A stretch of DNA of 27,005 nucleotides from assembly GCA_947478935.1 (NCBI GenBank), contig CANJXV010000006.1:1-27005 (forward strand), written 5' to 3'. Of the stretch, positions 7,509 to 15,350 are shown one piece after another. The notes below the pieces were generated by a model. The model saw nothing but the letters and a program-made list of their open reading frames with translations. It had not been told where the DNA came from and did not search any database. The stretch is from Comamonadaceae bacterium (GTDB lineage Bacteria; Pseudomonadota; Gammaproteobacteria; Burkholderiales; Burkholderiaceae_C). Positions within the stretch are counted from its first letter, which is position 1. Every line of letters starts with the position of its first letter. Position numbers and translations under genes: made by a program.

Positions 7509-9140
7509 ATGTCGCACCAAAAAATATTAATACTGGACTTCGGTTCGCAAGTTACCCAATTAATTGCCCGGCGCGTGCGCGAGGCGCATGTTTTTTGCGA
7601 GGTACATCCTTGCGATGTCAGTGAGGATTGGCTGCGCGCCTATGCGCGCGATGGCAATTTGAAAGGCATCATTCTTTCGGGCAGCCACGCCAGCGCGTAC
7701 GAGGAGGACACGGACAAAGCGCCGCAGGCCGTGTTTGAACTGGGTCTTCCCGTGCTGGGTATCTGCTATGGCATGCAAACCATGGCCCAGCAACTGGGCG
7801 GGCGGGTGCAAGGCGGCACTATGCGCGAATTTGGCCATGCTGATGTGCGGGCCCATGGTCACACCGCTTTACTAGAAGGCATACAGGACTACGCGACCTC
7901 TATGGGTCAGGGCATGCTGCAAGTCTGGATGAGCCATGGCGATAAGGTGACGGATTTGCCCCATGGCTTCAAGCTGATGGCCAGCACTGATAGCTGCCCG
8001 ATAGCCGGCATGGCCGATGAAGAGAGGCGCTTTTACGGTGTGCAATTTCACCCTGAAGTCACCCACACCAAGCGCGGCGCCGCGATTTTGGAGCGCTTTG
8101 TGCTCGACATCTGCGGCACCAAGGCGGACTGGATCATGGGTGATTACGTCTCTGAAGCGGTCCAGAAAATCCGGGCCCAGGTGGGTTCGGAAGAAGTGAT
8201 TTTGGGCCTGTCCGGCGGGGTTGATTCCTCGGTGGCTGCCGCCTTGATTCACCGCGCCATTGGCGATCAACTCACTTGCGTGTTCGTCGACCATGGACTC
8301 TTACGCCTGAACGAAGGTGACGCAGTGATGGAGATGTTTGAAGGCAAGCTGCACGCCAAGGTCATCCGAGTAGACGCGGCAGATTTGTTCCTGGGAAAAT
8401 TAGCTGGCGTTACTGAGCCGGAAGCCAAGCGCAAGATTATTGGTGGCTTGTTTGTGGATGTTTTTAAGGCCGAAGCCGCCAAACTCAAAGCCGGGCAGGG
8501 CGCTGCTGGCACCGTCGTGAAAGGCGCGACCTTTCTGGCGCAAGGCACGATTTACCCGGACGTGATCGAGTCAGGCGGCGCCAAAAGCAAAAAAGCGGTC
8601 ACGATCAAAAGCCACCACAACGTGGGCGGGCTTCCCGAGCAATTAGGCTTGAAATTGCTCGAGCCCTTGCGTGATTTATTCAAAGACGAAGTGCGTGAAC
8701 TGGGCGTGGCGCTGGGCTTGCCTGCCTCCATGGTCTATCGCCACCCGTTCCCCGGCCCAGGCCTGGGCGTGCGCATTTTGGGCGAAGTGAAAAAAGAATA
8801 TGCAGACCTGCTGCGCCGCGCCGATGCCATCTTCATCGAAGAATTACGCAATTTCCGCGATGACGACAGCGGTAAAAACTGGTACGAACTGACCAGCCAG
8901 GCCTTTGCTGTATTTCTGCCGGTGAAAAGCGTGGGCGTGATGGGCGATGGCCGCACCTATGACTACGTGGTGGCGCTGCGCGCAGTACAAACGACCGACT
9001 TCATGACTGCCGATTGGGCTGAATTGCCTTACGCGCTGCTGAAAAAAGTATCCGGTCGCATCATTAATGAAGTGCGTGGGATTAACCGCGTGACCTACGA
9101 TGTTTCTAGTAAGCCGCCTGCCACTATTGAGTGGGAGTAA
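7509..9140 (+). CDS. guaA: GMP synthase (glutamine-hydrolysing)
   Basis: A 543-residue enzyme that converts XMP to GMP with ATP and glutamine. The N-terminal class I glutamine amidotransferase has GICYGMQ with nucleophile Cys86 and the His181/Glu183 pair in QFHPEV. The ATP pyrophosphatase domain has the P-loop SGGVDSS at 235-241. The C-terminal dimerisation domain ends with the family ending KPPATIEWE. The open frame also allows a TTG start at 7488, but MSHQKILILDFGSQ at 7509 is the family N-terminus. Its stop shares one base with the next start (TAATG), so the dipeptidase gene is translationally coupled to it. Confidence 0.97.
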   Translation: MSHQKILILDFGSQVTQLIARRVREAHVFCEVHPCDVSEDWLRAYARDGNLKGIILSGSHASAYEEDTDKAPQAVFELGLPVLGICYGMQTMAQQLGGRVQGGTMREFGHADVRAHGHTALLEGIQDYATSMGQGMLQVWMSHGDKVTDLPHGFKLMASTDSCPIAGMADEERRFYGVQFHPEVTHTKRGAAILERFVLDICGTKADWIMGDYVSEAVQKIRAQVGSEEVILGLSGGVDSSVAAALIHRAIGDQLTCVFVDHGLLRLNEGDAVMEMFEGKLHAKVIRVDAADLFLGKLAGVTEPEAKRKIIGGLFVDVFKAEAAKLKAGQGAAGTVVKGATFLAQGTIYPDVIESGGAKSKKAVTIKSHHNVGGLPEQLGLKLLEPLRDLFKDEVRELGVALGLPASMVYRHPFPGPGLGVRILGEVKKEYADLLRRADAIFIEELRNFRDDDSGKNWYELTSQAFAVFLPVKSVGVMGDGRTYDYVVALRAVQTTDFMTADWAELPYALLKKVSGRIINEVRGINRVTYDVSSKPPATIEWE

Positions 9141-10228
9141 TGTCTGTATTCAGTTTGCGGGGCAAAGAAAAGCCTAATCCCATCGGACGGCGCGACGCCC
9201 TGCGTTGGCTGGGTGCGCCCGTAGCGGCGCTGGCCTCTTCAACCGCTTTGCCAGGTGAATTGTGGATTTCAGATACCCACTCCCACTCGGCAATGCGCGT
9301 TAACGACAGCAGCTGTCTGCGTTGTGAATTAACACAGTCGGGGGTCAGCCTGCTGTCTTGGGCGCTGGTGGCTGACGGACCCTTTATCCAACGTATGCCC
9401 AACGGGGGCATACAGGTTAATTTCAAGGCGAACCCAGAACAATTCCGAGACGCGTTTAATCGCATGCTCAAAGGTATGCAACGGCGCATCAAAGCAGAAA
9501 ATTTGCAACTGGCACTAAACGCGGATGACATAGATAAGGCACTGCAAGGGCAATTACATATTGTGCTGTCGACCGAGGGCGCGCAATACCTGGGTGGCGA
9601 TCCGCAGCACTTGGATGTGGTGTACGCACAAGGGGTAAGGCAAATTGGCTTAGGCCATTTTGTGGAAGGTGATTTGCTCGATATCCGAACTGAAGCGCCC
9701 AAGTTGGGTGGTTTAAGTGAACTAGGGCAAGAGGTCATCCGCCGTTGCAATGCTTTGGGTATTTTGGTTGATTTGGCCCATGCTACTGACCAAGCAGTAG
9801 CGCAGTCCTTGGAGGTGTCGCTGCAGCCCATGCTTTGGTCGCACAGCGCCATCACGCGGCAGGCGACCGACTGGAGAAGTCGGAGCAACCATGTCATGAG
9901 CATCAGCCTGGCCAACGCCAAGGCGCTCGCCCAGCGCGGTGGCGTAGTGGGCATCTGGCCCAGTCGTTTCAATTTTGACGATCCGCGGACCTATGTGGCG
10001 GCATTGGGCGACGCGGTGGCCCTGATCGGCGAAGACCATGTGGCTTTCGGCACCGATATGCAAGGCCTGTCGCCCGCATCCACGATGATGACAACTTACA
10101 GTGGTATGCGCGAGGTGGTCAATCTGATGCTTGCGGGTAATATGCCCGAGCACACGGTCCGCAAGCTAGCAGGCGAAAATTACGCGCGTCTGCTCAAGAC
10201 CGTAATGCAAGCGCGCAGCGTATCCTGA
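9140..10228 (+). CDS. Membrane dipeptidase (peptidase M19) with Tat signal
   Basis: A 362-residue protein of the renal-dipeptidase family, zinc enzymes that cleave dipeptides. The N-terminus has a twin-arginine motif (GRRDALRWLG, Arg17-Arg18) followed by an alanine-rich hydrophobic segment, so folded export to the periplasm is likely. Putative metal and catalytic residues: His47 and His49 (DTHSH), Glu146 (STEG), His214 (DLAHATD), His235 (WSHS) and Asp306 (GTDMQG). The canonical family has His-x-Asp at the first site; here it is His-x-His. The ATG at 9140 overlaps the guaA stop by one base; a GTG at 9131 is an unlikely alternative. The substrate is unknown. Confidence 0.85.
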   Translation: MSVFSLRGKEKPNPIGRRDALRWLGAPVAALASSTALPGELWISDTHSHSAMRVNDSSCLRCELTQSGVSLLSWALVADGPFIQRMPNGGIQVNFKANPEQFRDAFNRMLKGMQRRIKAENLQLALNADDIDKALQGQLHIVLSTEGAQYLGGDPQHLDVVYAQGVRQIGLGHFVEGDLLDIRTEAPKLGGLSELGQEVIRRCNALGILVDLAHATDQAVAQSLEVSLQPMLWSHSAITRQATDWRSRSNHVMSISLANAKALAQRGGVVGIWPSRFNFDDPRTYVAALGDAVALIGEDHVAFGTDMQGLSPASTMMTTYSGMREVVNLMLAGNMPEHTVRKLAGENYARLLKTVMQARSVS

Positions 10229-10237
10229 AAGTCCCGC

Positions 10238-10876
10238 ATGTATTTACCCGCCCAATTCGACCCCAAAGACCCCCAAGTCGCCATCGACATCATGCAGGCG
10301 CACCCGTTTGCTAGCTTGATTTCTACGGACGATGCCGGCCTGCCTTTTGTGACGCACTTGCCGGTGCATTGGGAGGCGCAGCCGGGGCAGGGGGCTCAGC
10401 ATGGCGTAATACTTGGGCATTGCGCCCGGGGTAATCCGCACTGGAAATACCTGCAACAGCGCCCCCAAGCGGTGGTGACGTTCATGGGGCCGCATGCGTA
10501 CATGTCGCCTAAGGTCTATCCGGACTTGGCGCGCGTGCCTACCTGGAATTACGTCGCGGTGCATTGCGTGGTCGAGGCCACCGTGCTGGAGGGGCACGAT
10601 GCCAAAGACGCTTTGCTCAAGCAACTGATTGCTGACCATGAGCCAGCCTATGCCGACCAATGGCGCGGTTTGCCCGAAGATTACACGACAAAGATGTTGG
10701 GCGCTATCGTCGCTTTTTCGTTAAAAATCAAGAGTATGCAGTGCAAAGTTAAAGTGAATCAGCATCGTCCAGAAGCGCATGCGCGTATGCTGGAAATTTA
10801 CGATGCGGGTGGCCCCGACGACCAGGCGCTGGGGGCCTGGATGCGCAAAATGGGCTTCACCGGTACGCCGCAATAG
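10238..10876 (+). CDS. FMN-binding split-barrel protein, PaiB family
   Basis: A 212-residue protein of the PaiB family (FMN-binding negative transcriptional regulators). Diagnostic blocks are MYLPAQF at the start, HPFASLIS at 22-29, THLPVHW at 39-45, HCARGNPHW at 61-69 and VPTWNYVAVH at 100-109. The C-terminal part contains the conserved MLGAIVAF and VKVNQHRPEA-like segments. Bacillus PaiB represses sporulation and protease genes together with the acetyltransferase PaiA, but the biochemical role of most members is unknown. No paiA-like gene adjoins it here. It starts 9 bases after the dipeptidase stop and ends 10 bases before tadA, so it belongs to the same transcription unit. Confidence 0.85.
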   Translation: MYLPAQFDPKDPQVAIDIMQAHPFASLISTDDAGLPFVTHLPVHWEAQPGQGAQHGVILGHCARGNPHWKYLQQRPQAVVTFMGPHAYMSPKVYPDLARVPTWNYVAVHCVVEATVLEGHDAKDALLKQLIADHEPAYADQWRGLPEDYTTKMLGAIVAFSLKIKSMQCKVKVNQHRPEAHARMLEIYDAGGPDDQALGAWMRKMGFTGTPQ

Positions 10877-10886
10877 GGCTTTGCCA

Positions 10887-12275
10887 ATGGCCACCACCCA
10901 GCCTGAGGACGCGCATTGGATGCGCCTGGCGTTAGAGCAGGCGGCAATGGCTGCACATGCAGGGGAAGTGCCGGTCGGCGCGGTAGTGGTACACCAGGGG
11001 CACCTGATTGCCAGTGGACACAACCGCTGCATTGCCGACAGCGACCCGACCGCCCACGCTGAAGTCGTGGCGCTGCGCGCCGCGGCGCTGGCGATGGGCA
11101 ATTACCGCCTGGAGGATTGCACCCTCTATGTGACGCTAGAACCTTGCGCCATGTGCAGTGGCGCACTCATCAATGCCAGGCTTCAAAAAGTAGTCTTCGG
11201 CGCAAGCGATGCACGCGCGGGCGCCGCTGGTTCGGTGCTGGATATATTTGCTGTCAGCGCACTGAATCACCACACCCGCATACAGCGCGGACTGATGGCA
11301 GAGGAGTGCGCCGGCATCTTGCGTGATTTTTTTAAGCCTAAGCGAGCCAATATCAGTCCTTTGCGTGAAGACGCTCTGCGCACCCCCGAAGCACGTTTCG
11401 CCAATGTGCCGGATTACCCGTGGGAACCCCATTACCTGAGCGACCTGCCGACTTTGGACGGTTTGCGTATGCATTACCTGGACGAAGGCCCCCAAGACGC
11501 GCAGCTCACCTATTTATGCCTGCACGGCAACCCCGCCTGGAGCTACCTGTACCGCAAAATGATTCCGGTCTTTACCAGCGCAGGGCATCGCGTCGTCGCG
11601 CCGGACCTGATCGGTTTTGGCAAAAGCGACAAGCCAAAAAAGGACAGCGCCCACCAGTTTGATTTCCACCGCCAGGTATTACTGGAGTTCGTGGAGCACC
11701 TGGACTTGAAAAATGTAATTCTGGTGGTACAGGACTGGGGCGGCATTTTTGGTTTGACTTTGCCCATGGAGGCGCCGCTTCGCTACGGTGGTCTTTTGGC
11801 CATGAACACGCTGCTGGCCTGTGGTGATGCGCCACTGTCCCATGGCTTTTTAGCTTGGCGCGCCTGGTGCGCAAAAAATACTGAATTTGAGGTGGGTAAG
11901 CTTTTTGCCCGTGGCAACAGCCATATGACAGAGCCAGAGTGGCAGGCTTATAACGCGCCCTTCTTCGATTCAGGTCACCGCGCCGCCTTGCGTGTTTTCC
12001 CGAATATGGTGCCCGAATTTGAAGACAGTCCAGGCGCGGCAATTTCCCGCCAAGCCCGCGATTTTTGGAAACTCGAGTGGGCCGGGCGCAGCTTTCTAGC
12101 CATCGGCCAGCAAGACCCCGTCCTTGGCGAGCCGGTGATGCGCGAACTGCAAAGCCATATTCGCGGCTGTGAACACGTGATGCTGCTGCCCGAGGCCGGG
12201 CATTTTGTGCAAGAGCATGGGCAAGCGATTGCGCAAGCCGCTGTCGAATTCTTTTCAGATCCACCTTTGGTTTAG
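10887..12275 (+). CDS. tadA: Fusion of tRNA adenosine(34) deaminase TadA with a haloalkane dehalogenase
   Basis: One uninterrupted 462-residue frame holds two enzymes. Residues 1-155 are TadA, which deaminates wobble adenosine to inosine in tRNA-Arg: zinc and catalytic residues are HAEV (His57, Glu59) and PCAMC (Cys87, Cys90). Residues about 165-462 are an alpha/beta hydrolase resembling subfamily I haloalkane dehalogenases such as DhlA: LRTPEARFANVPDYPWEP, HGNPAWSYLYRKMIP (213-227), nucleophile Asp283 with Trp284 in VVQDWGG, cap-domain Trp324, acid Asp410 in IGQQDPVLG and base His439 in AGHFVQE. The start ATG at 10887 is the TadA family start; an open extension upstream overlaps the PaiB gene. 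No in-frame ATG lies in the linker, so separate translation of the second domain is not obvious. Dehalogenase activity is inferred. Confidence 0.9.
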   Translation: MATTQPEDAHWMRLALEQAAMAAHAGEVPVGAVVVHQGHLIASGHNRCIADSDPTAHAEVVALRAAALAMGNYRLEDCTLYVTLEPCAMCSGALINARLQKVVFGASDARAGAAGSVLDIFAVSALNHHTRIQRGLMAEECAGILRDFFKPKRANISPLREDALRTPEARFANVPDYPWEPHYLSDLPTLDGLRMHYLDEGPQDAQLTYLCLHGNPAWSYLYRKMIPVFTSAGHRVVAPDLIGFGKSDKPKKDSAHQFDFHRQVLLEFVEHLDLKNVILVVQDWGGIFGLTLPMEAPLRYGGLLAMNTLLACGDAPLSHGFLAWRAWCAKNTEFEVGKLFARGNSHMTEPEWQAYNAPFFDSGHRAALRVFPNMVPEFEDSPGAAISRQARDFWKLEWAGRSFLAIGQQDPVLGEPVMRELQSHIRGCEHVMLLPEAGHFVQEHGQAIAQAAVEFFSDPPLV

Positions 12276-12374
12276 GGTTCGCGGCCATCCGTTTTTAGCT
12301 GCTGGTTCGTAGCCCAAATAAGCCCTTACAGTTAGCCATTAAACCAAGCGCCCGCCAGCGCCCAATACCCAGCT

Positions 12375-13286
12375 ATGAGCCATATTTACATCTATTCCCC
12401 GTCCAGCGCCGTACGCGATAAAGTGGCTTTCCGAAGGGGGGTGAAGCGCTTGCGGGCCTTGGGCCACGAGGTGGAAATCGACGCTGACGCCTTGTCCAGC
12501 TACCAGCGCTTTGCAGGTGATGATTCAACCCGCTTAGCGGCGATTGGGCGGGCGGCGGCCAGCGGTGCCAGCGTCGCGATGATTTCGCGCGGCGGCTACG
12601 GGCTCACGCGTATCTTGGCTGACTTGCCTTATGCAGCGCTGGCCCAAGCGATCGAATCAGGTACCCAGTTTGTGGGCCTGAGCGATTTCACGGCTATGCA
12701 GTTGGGCTTGATGGCCAAGACCGGCGCCATTACCTGGCAAGGCCCTTGTGTGGGCGAAGATTTCGGCTCCGAGGAGGAGCCTGACGAGATCATGCAAGCT
12801 TGTTTTGACGATTTACTACTCGCCCAAGGCGAAGGCGTTGGCTGGCGCTTGCCTCGCGGTCAGGCGGCGTTGCAGGACCATGAAATTCATGGCGCCAAGC
12901 TCTGGGGTGGCAACTTGGCGGTGCTGGTGTCGCTGCTTGGTACGCCGTATTTCCCCAAAGTGCGGGGCGGAGTCTTGTTTTTGGAAGATGTGGGCGAACA
13001 CCCATACCGGCTGGAACGCATGTTGACGCAGTTGCTACACAGTGGCGTGTTAGCGCAGCAAAAAGCATTGGTGCTGGGCCAGTTCACCAACTACAAATTG
13101 GTGCCGCACGACAAGGGCTTCAAAATCGATACCGTGGTGCAATGGCTGCGCAGCCAAGTGTCGATACCTATCGTGACCAATTTGCCCCTTGGTCATGTAC
13201 CGACCAAGGTGCTGCTTCCGGTGGGCGCCAAAGTGGACCTGGTGCTGCAAGGGCAGGAAGCTTTGATGGCCTGGGGCCACTTATAG
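12375..13286 (+). CDS. LD-carboxypeptidase (peptidase S66)
   Basis: A 303-residue serine peptidase of family S66, which removes the terminal D-alanine from muropeptide tetrapeptides during cell-wall recycling in the cytoplasm. The catalytic triad is visible: nucleophile Ser103 in GLSDFTA, Glu204 in FLEDVGEHPYR and His274 in LPLGHVP. RGGYG at 72-76 and GGNLAVLVSLLGTP at 178-191 are also family hallmarks. There is no signal peptide, as expected for LdcA. It lies 99 bases after the TadA fusion; that gap shows no clear promoter or terminator. Close to the usual length. Confidence 0.92.
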   Translation: MSHIYIYSPSSAVRDKVAFRRGVKRLRALGHEVEIDADALSSYQRFAGDDSTRLAAIGRAAASGASVAMISRGGYGLTRILADLPYAALAQAIESGTQFVGLSDFTAMQLGLMAKTGAITWQGPCVGEDFGSEEEPDEIMQACFDDLLLAQGEGVGWRLPRGQAALQDHEIHGAKLWGGNLAVLVSLLGTPYFPKVRGGVLFLEDVGEHPYRLERMLTQLLHSGVLAQQKALVLGQFTNYKLVPHDKGFKIDTVVQWLRSQVSIPIVTNLPLGHVPTKVLLPVGAKVDLVLQGQEALMAWGHL

Positions 13287-13289
13287 GGC

Positions 13290-13307
13290 CTGGCATGTCC
13301 AGTTTTT
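13290..13307 (+). terminator. Weak intrinsic terminator candidate after the LD-carboxypeptidase gene
   Basis: CTGG (13290-13293), a five-base loop and CCAG (13299-13302) are followed directly by five T (13303-13307), three bases after the stop codon. The four-pair stem is short, so activity is uncertain. Confidence 0.3.
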
Positions 13308-13363
13308 GGTTGCCGACTTAGTTAGTGCTTGCATTGCATTATTTTTGTTTACATAATATACAT

Positions 13364-13391
13364 CGTATGAAGTAAAAACTACATTCATACG
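13364..13391. repeat. Inverted repeat at the 3' side of the ankyrin gene
   Basis: Perfect eight-base arms CGTATGAA (13364-13371) and TTCATACG (13384-13391) enclose a 12-base AT-rich spacer. It lies seven bases beyond the ankyrin gene stop, within an unusually AT-rich stretch (about 13335-13390). Neither strand shows a T-run after the stem, so it is not a clear terminator. It could be a transcript 3' end structure, a protein site or chance. Confidence 0.35.
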
Positions 13392-13397
13392 TGCAGC

Positions 13398-14045
13398 CTA
13401 AAGAGTCGGCCGGGAAATCATATGCCGCACCAAAAGCTTCGCGGAGGCTTGCTTATCCGCAATATCGGCAAAATCTAGCGCAGTCATACCTTTATCGTTC
13501 TTCAGACTGGCATCGGCGCCTTCTTCAAGAAGAAGCTCAACGGATTGGGGGTTGCCGTACATGGCGGCCATCATCAATGGAGTGGTCTTGTTGGGCGATT
13601 CGGCATCGATATACGCCGAATGCTTTAGTAGCAATTTGATAACCTCGACATGCCCCCCAGACGCCGCGTAATGCAAAGGCGTCCACCCGGTTTTGTTCAC
13701 GTCAGCGTCCAGCGCGATCAAGCGCTTACAGATTTCCACCATGCCCGCCATCGAGGCCAACATCAAGGGGCTCTCATCCTTCATGGTTCGCACCTCGGCC
13801 CGCAAGCCTTTGGCCCGCAACAGCAGATCTAGCACCGCAGGCGAAGGGCGCCGGATCGCAAGAACCAGCGGATACTGGCCATCCAGACTCAAGGTATTCG
13901 GGTCAAAACCGCGCGCCAGCACGTTGGCGACAATTTTGGGCTCGTCGTTTTTCAGTGCTTGAAAAAAATCATCGTAGGACCCTGCATTTGCCGAAAAATT
14001 AGCAATAAAAACAATAAGATAAATAAAATACTTAAAGTTAAACAT
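13398..14045 (-). CDS. Exported ankyrin-repeat protein
   Basis: A 215-residue protein with a Sec signal peptide (hydrophobic YFIYLIVFIANFSANA, likely cleaved near residue 21), so probably periplasmic. About five ankyrin repeats follow from residue 56: DGQYPLVLAI, DESPLMLASMAG (90-101), GWTPLHYAASGGHVEVIKLLL (the third repeat, from 120), KTTPLMMAAMYG (153-164) and KGMTALDFADIA (185-196). Ankyrin repeats bind partner proteins; no partner is identifiable here. It starts 22 bases after the tatD stop and is probably co-transcribed with it. The signal-peptide coding part is very AT-rich, unlike the neighbouring genes. No catalytic domain is present. Confidence 0.85.
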   Translation of the reverse strand: MFNFKYFIYLIVFIANFSANAGSYDDFFQALKNDEPKIVANVLARGFDPNTLSLDGQYPLVLAIRRPSPAVLDLLLRAKGLRAEVRTMKDESPLMLASMAGMVEICKRLIALDADVNKTGWTPLHYAASGGHVEVIKLLLKHSAYIDAESPNKTTPLMMAAMYGNPQSVELLLEEGADASLKNDKGMTALDFADIADKQASAKLLVRHMISRPTL

Positions 14046-14067
14046 AAACTAAATCAAAAGCGCTGAC

Positions 14068-14871
14068 TTAAGCCGGAGACTGCATTTGTGGCTTGAACAA
14101 TCGCAAAAAATTGTCGCTACTGGCCCTGCCTACTTCCTCTACGCTACAGCCTCGAACCTGCGCAATCTGCTGCGCCACCAAAGGCACAAAAGAGGGATTA
14201 TTGGTTTTTCCCCGGTGCGGAACGGGAGCCAGGTAAGGACTATCGGTCTCAATCAGCAGGCGCTCTAGCGGTACCCAAGCCGCAATATCACGCAAATCCT
14301 GGGCGGTTTTGAAGGTCACGATACCGGAAAAAGAGATATAAAACCCGCGCTCCAAGGCGGCGCGGGCTACCTCGGCGGTTTCAGTGAAGCAATGAAAAAC
14401 ACCTCCAGCGCTACCCGATGAGCCATCTTCGCCCTCCTCGTCCAGCAAAGCTAAGGTATCTTTCGAGGCGCTGCGGGTGTGGATGACTAGGGGTTTGCAA
14501 AGAGCGCGCGCAGCGCGTATGTGGACCCTGAAGCGCTCCCGCTGCCAATGCATATCCGCCACGCTGCGCCCGTTGAGCCGGTAGTAGTCCAATCCCGTCT
14601 CACCAATAGCCAGTACTTTGTGCATCGCTCCCAGTGCGAGCAGGTCTTGCAGGCTAGGCTCTTGCACGTCCTCATTATCCGGATGCACACCCGCGGTAGC
14701 CCAAAAGTTAGAGAAGTCCAAGGCCAAGCTATGCACTAGGGGAAATTCTTCCAGCGTGGTGCAAATACACAAGGCCCGTTCTACCTGCGCTTGCTCCATT
14801 GCCGCGCGTATCTCCCGCACCTGGTTGCGTAGCTCTGGAAACGCCAGATGGCAGTGCGAATCAGTAAACAT
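14068..14871 (-). CDS. tatD: TatD family metal-dependent hydrolase
   Basis: A 267-residue metal-dependent hydrolase of the TatD DNase family, related to amidohydrolases. Metal and catalytic residues visible: His6 and His8 (SHCHL), Glu91 (GETGLDYY), His131 (VIHTR), His160 (FHCF) and Asp210 (ETDSPYLAP). Relatives act as 3'-5' exonucleases on DNA or RNA and in quality control. In this family and at this genomic position (next to pilZ-holB-tmk) such genes are often named ycfH or tatD. It lies 46 bases downstream of pilZ. Length is typical. Confidence 0.93.
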   Translation of the reverse strand: MFTDSHCHLAFPELRNQVREIRAAMEQAQVERALCICTTLEEFPLVHSLALDFSNFWATAGVHPDNEDVQEPSLQDLLALGAMHKVLAIGETGLDYYRLNGRSVADMHWQRERFRVHIRAARALCKPLVIHTRSASKDTLALLDEEGEDGSSGSAGGVFHCFTETAEVARAALERGFYISFSGIVTFKTAQDLRDIAAWVPLERLLIETDSPYLAPVPHRGKTNNPSFVPLVAQQIAQVRGCSVEEVGRASSDNFLRLFKPQMQSPA

Positions 14872-14917
14872 ATTGCATGTTCGCCTTAGTAGGCGCGATG
14901 CGGGGAAAAAAGCATCA

Positions 14918-15328
14918 TCAAACCGTGTAATTCGCGCGATTGCTACCCAGCAGCGCCCCTAAAGCAGCTTCGATTTTCTTTTTCAAGGTCTCGCCGCGCG
15001 CATCGGCGGTGAAACGAATGCCAACGCCTTGTGGACGCCCCGTTGGTGAATTGGCTGGTGTAATCCAGGCAACATGCCCGATCAGGGGGTGGCGTTTAGT
15101 TTCGTGCGGCAGGGTTAGCAAACCGTAAAGCTCGTCACCCAACTGGTAATCGCGGCTGGTTTGCACGAAAAAACCACCTTCGGCAAACACCGATATGTAG
15201 GCTTGGTACAAGTCCAACGGTGTATCCATGCGCAATTGCAAGACTGCGGGCCTGGTACTGCCTGCGGACAATGCAGACTCTGACCACGTACTTGCATCGG
15301 TCAGCCCTGAAGGAAACGAATTTGACAT
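14918..15328 (-). CDS. pilZ: PilZ domain protein, type IV pilus biogenesis PilZ type
   Basis: A 136-residue protein with one PilZ domain (about residues 28-115: VLQLRMDTPLDLYQAYISVF, GDELYGLLTLP, HPLIGHVAWITP, GVGIRF). The N-terminal RxxxR motif needed for cyclic-di-GMP binding is not evident, as in the founding PilZ protein of Pseudomonas aeruginosa, which is needed for pilus assembly and does not bind the nucleotide well. The open frame extends 62 codons further upstream into holB without family similarity, so the ATG at 15328 is chosen. It lies 22 bases after holB; the order tmk-holB-pilZ-tatD matches Pseudomonas. Confidence 0.88.
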   Translation of the reverse strand: MSNSFPSGLTDASTWSESALSAGSTRPAVLQLRMDTPLDLYQAYISVFAEGGFFVQTSRDYQLGDELYGLLTLPHETKRHPLIGHVAWITPANSPTGRPQGVGIRFTADARGETLKKKIEAALGALLGSNRANYTV

Positions 15329-15350
15329 GTTGATAGTCTTGCTACAAGGT

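Noticed and set aside
9124..9972. Long minus-strand open frame of 282 codons opposite the dipeptidase gene
   Set aside because: It is Ser- and Cys-rich without any family motif and lies wholly opposite a gene with clear M19 residues; it is a shadow of codon bias.
10779..10886. Upstream extension of the TadA fusion frame
   Set aside because: It overlaps the PaiB gene and its translation lacks TadA similarity; the family N-terminus begins at 10887.
11572..12288. Minus-strand open frame of 238 codons opposite the dehalogenase domain
   Set aside because: Arg- and Pro-rich translation typical of antisense frames in GC-rich DNA; the plus strand carries a full catalytic set.
12276..12374. Gap between the TadA fusion and the LD-carboxypeptidase examined for promoter, terminator or small RNA
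   Set aside because: No convincing hairpin with T-run, no -35/-10 pair and no small open frame with a good start could be supported.
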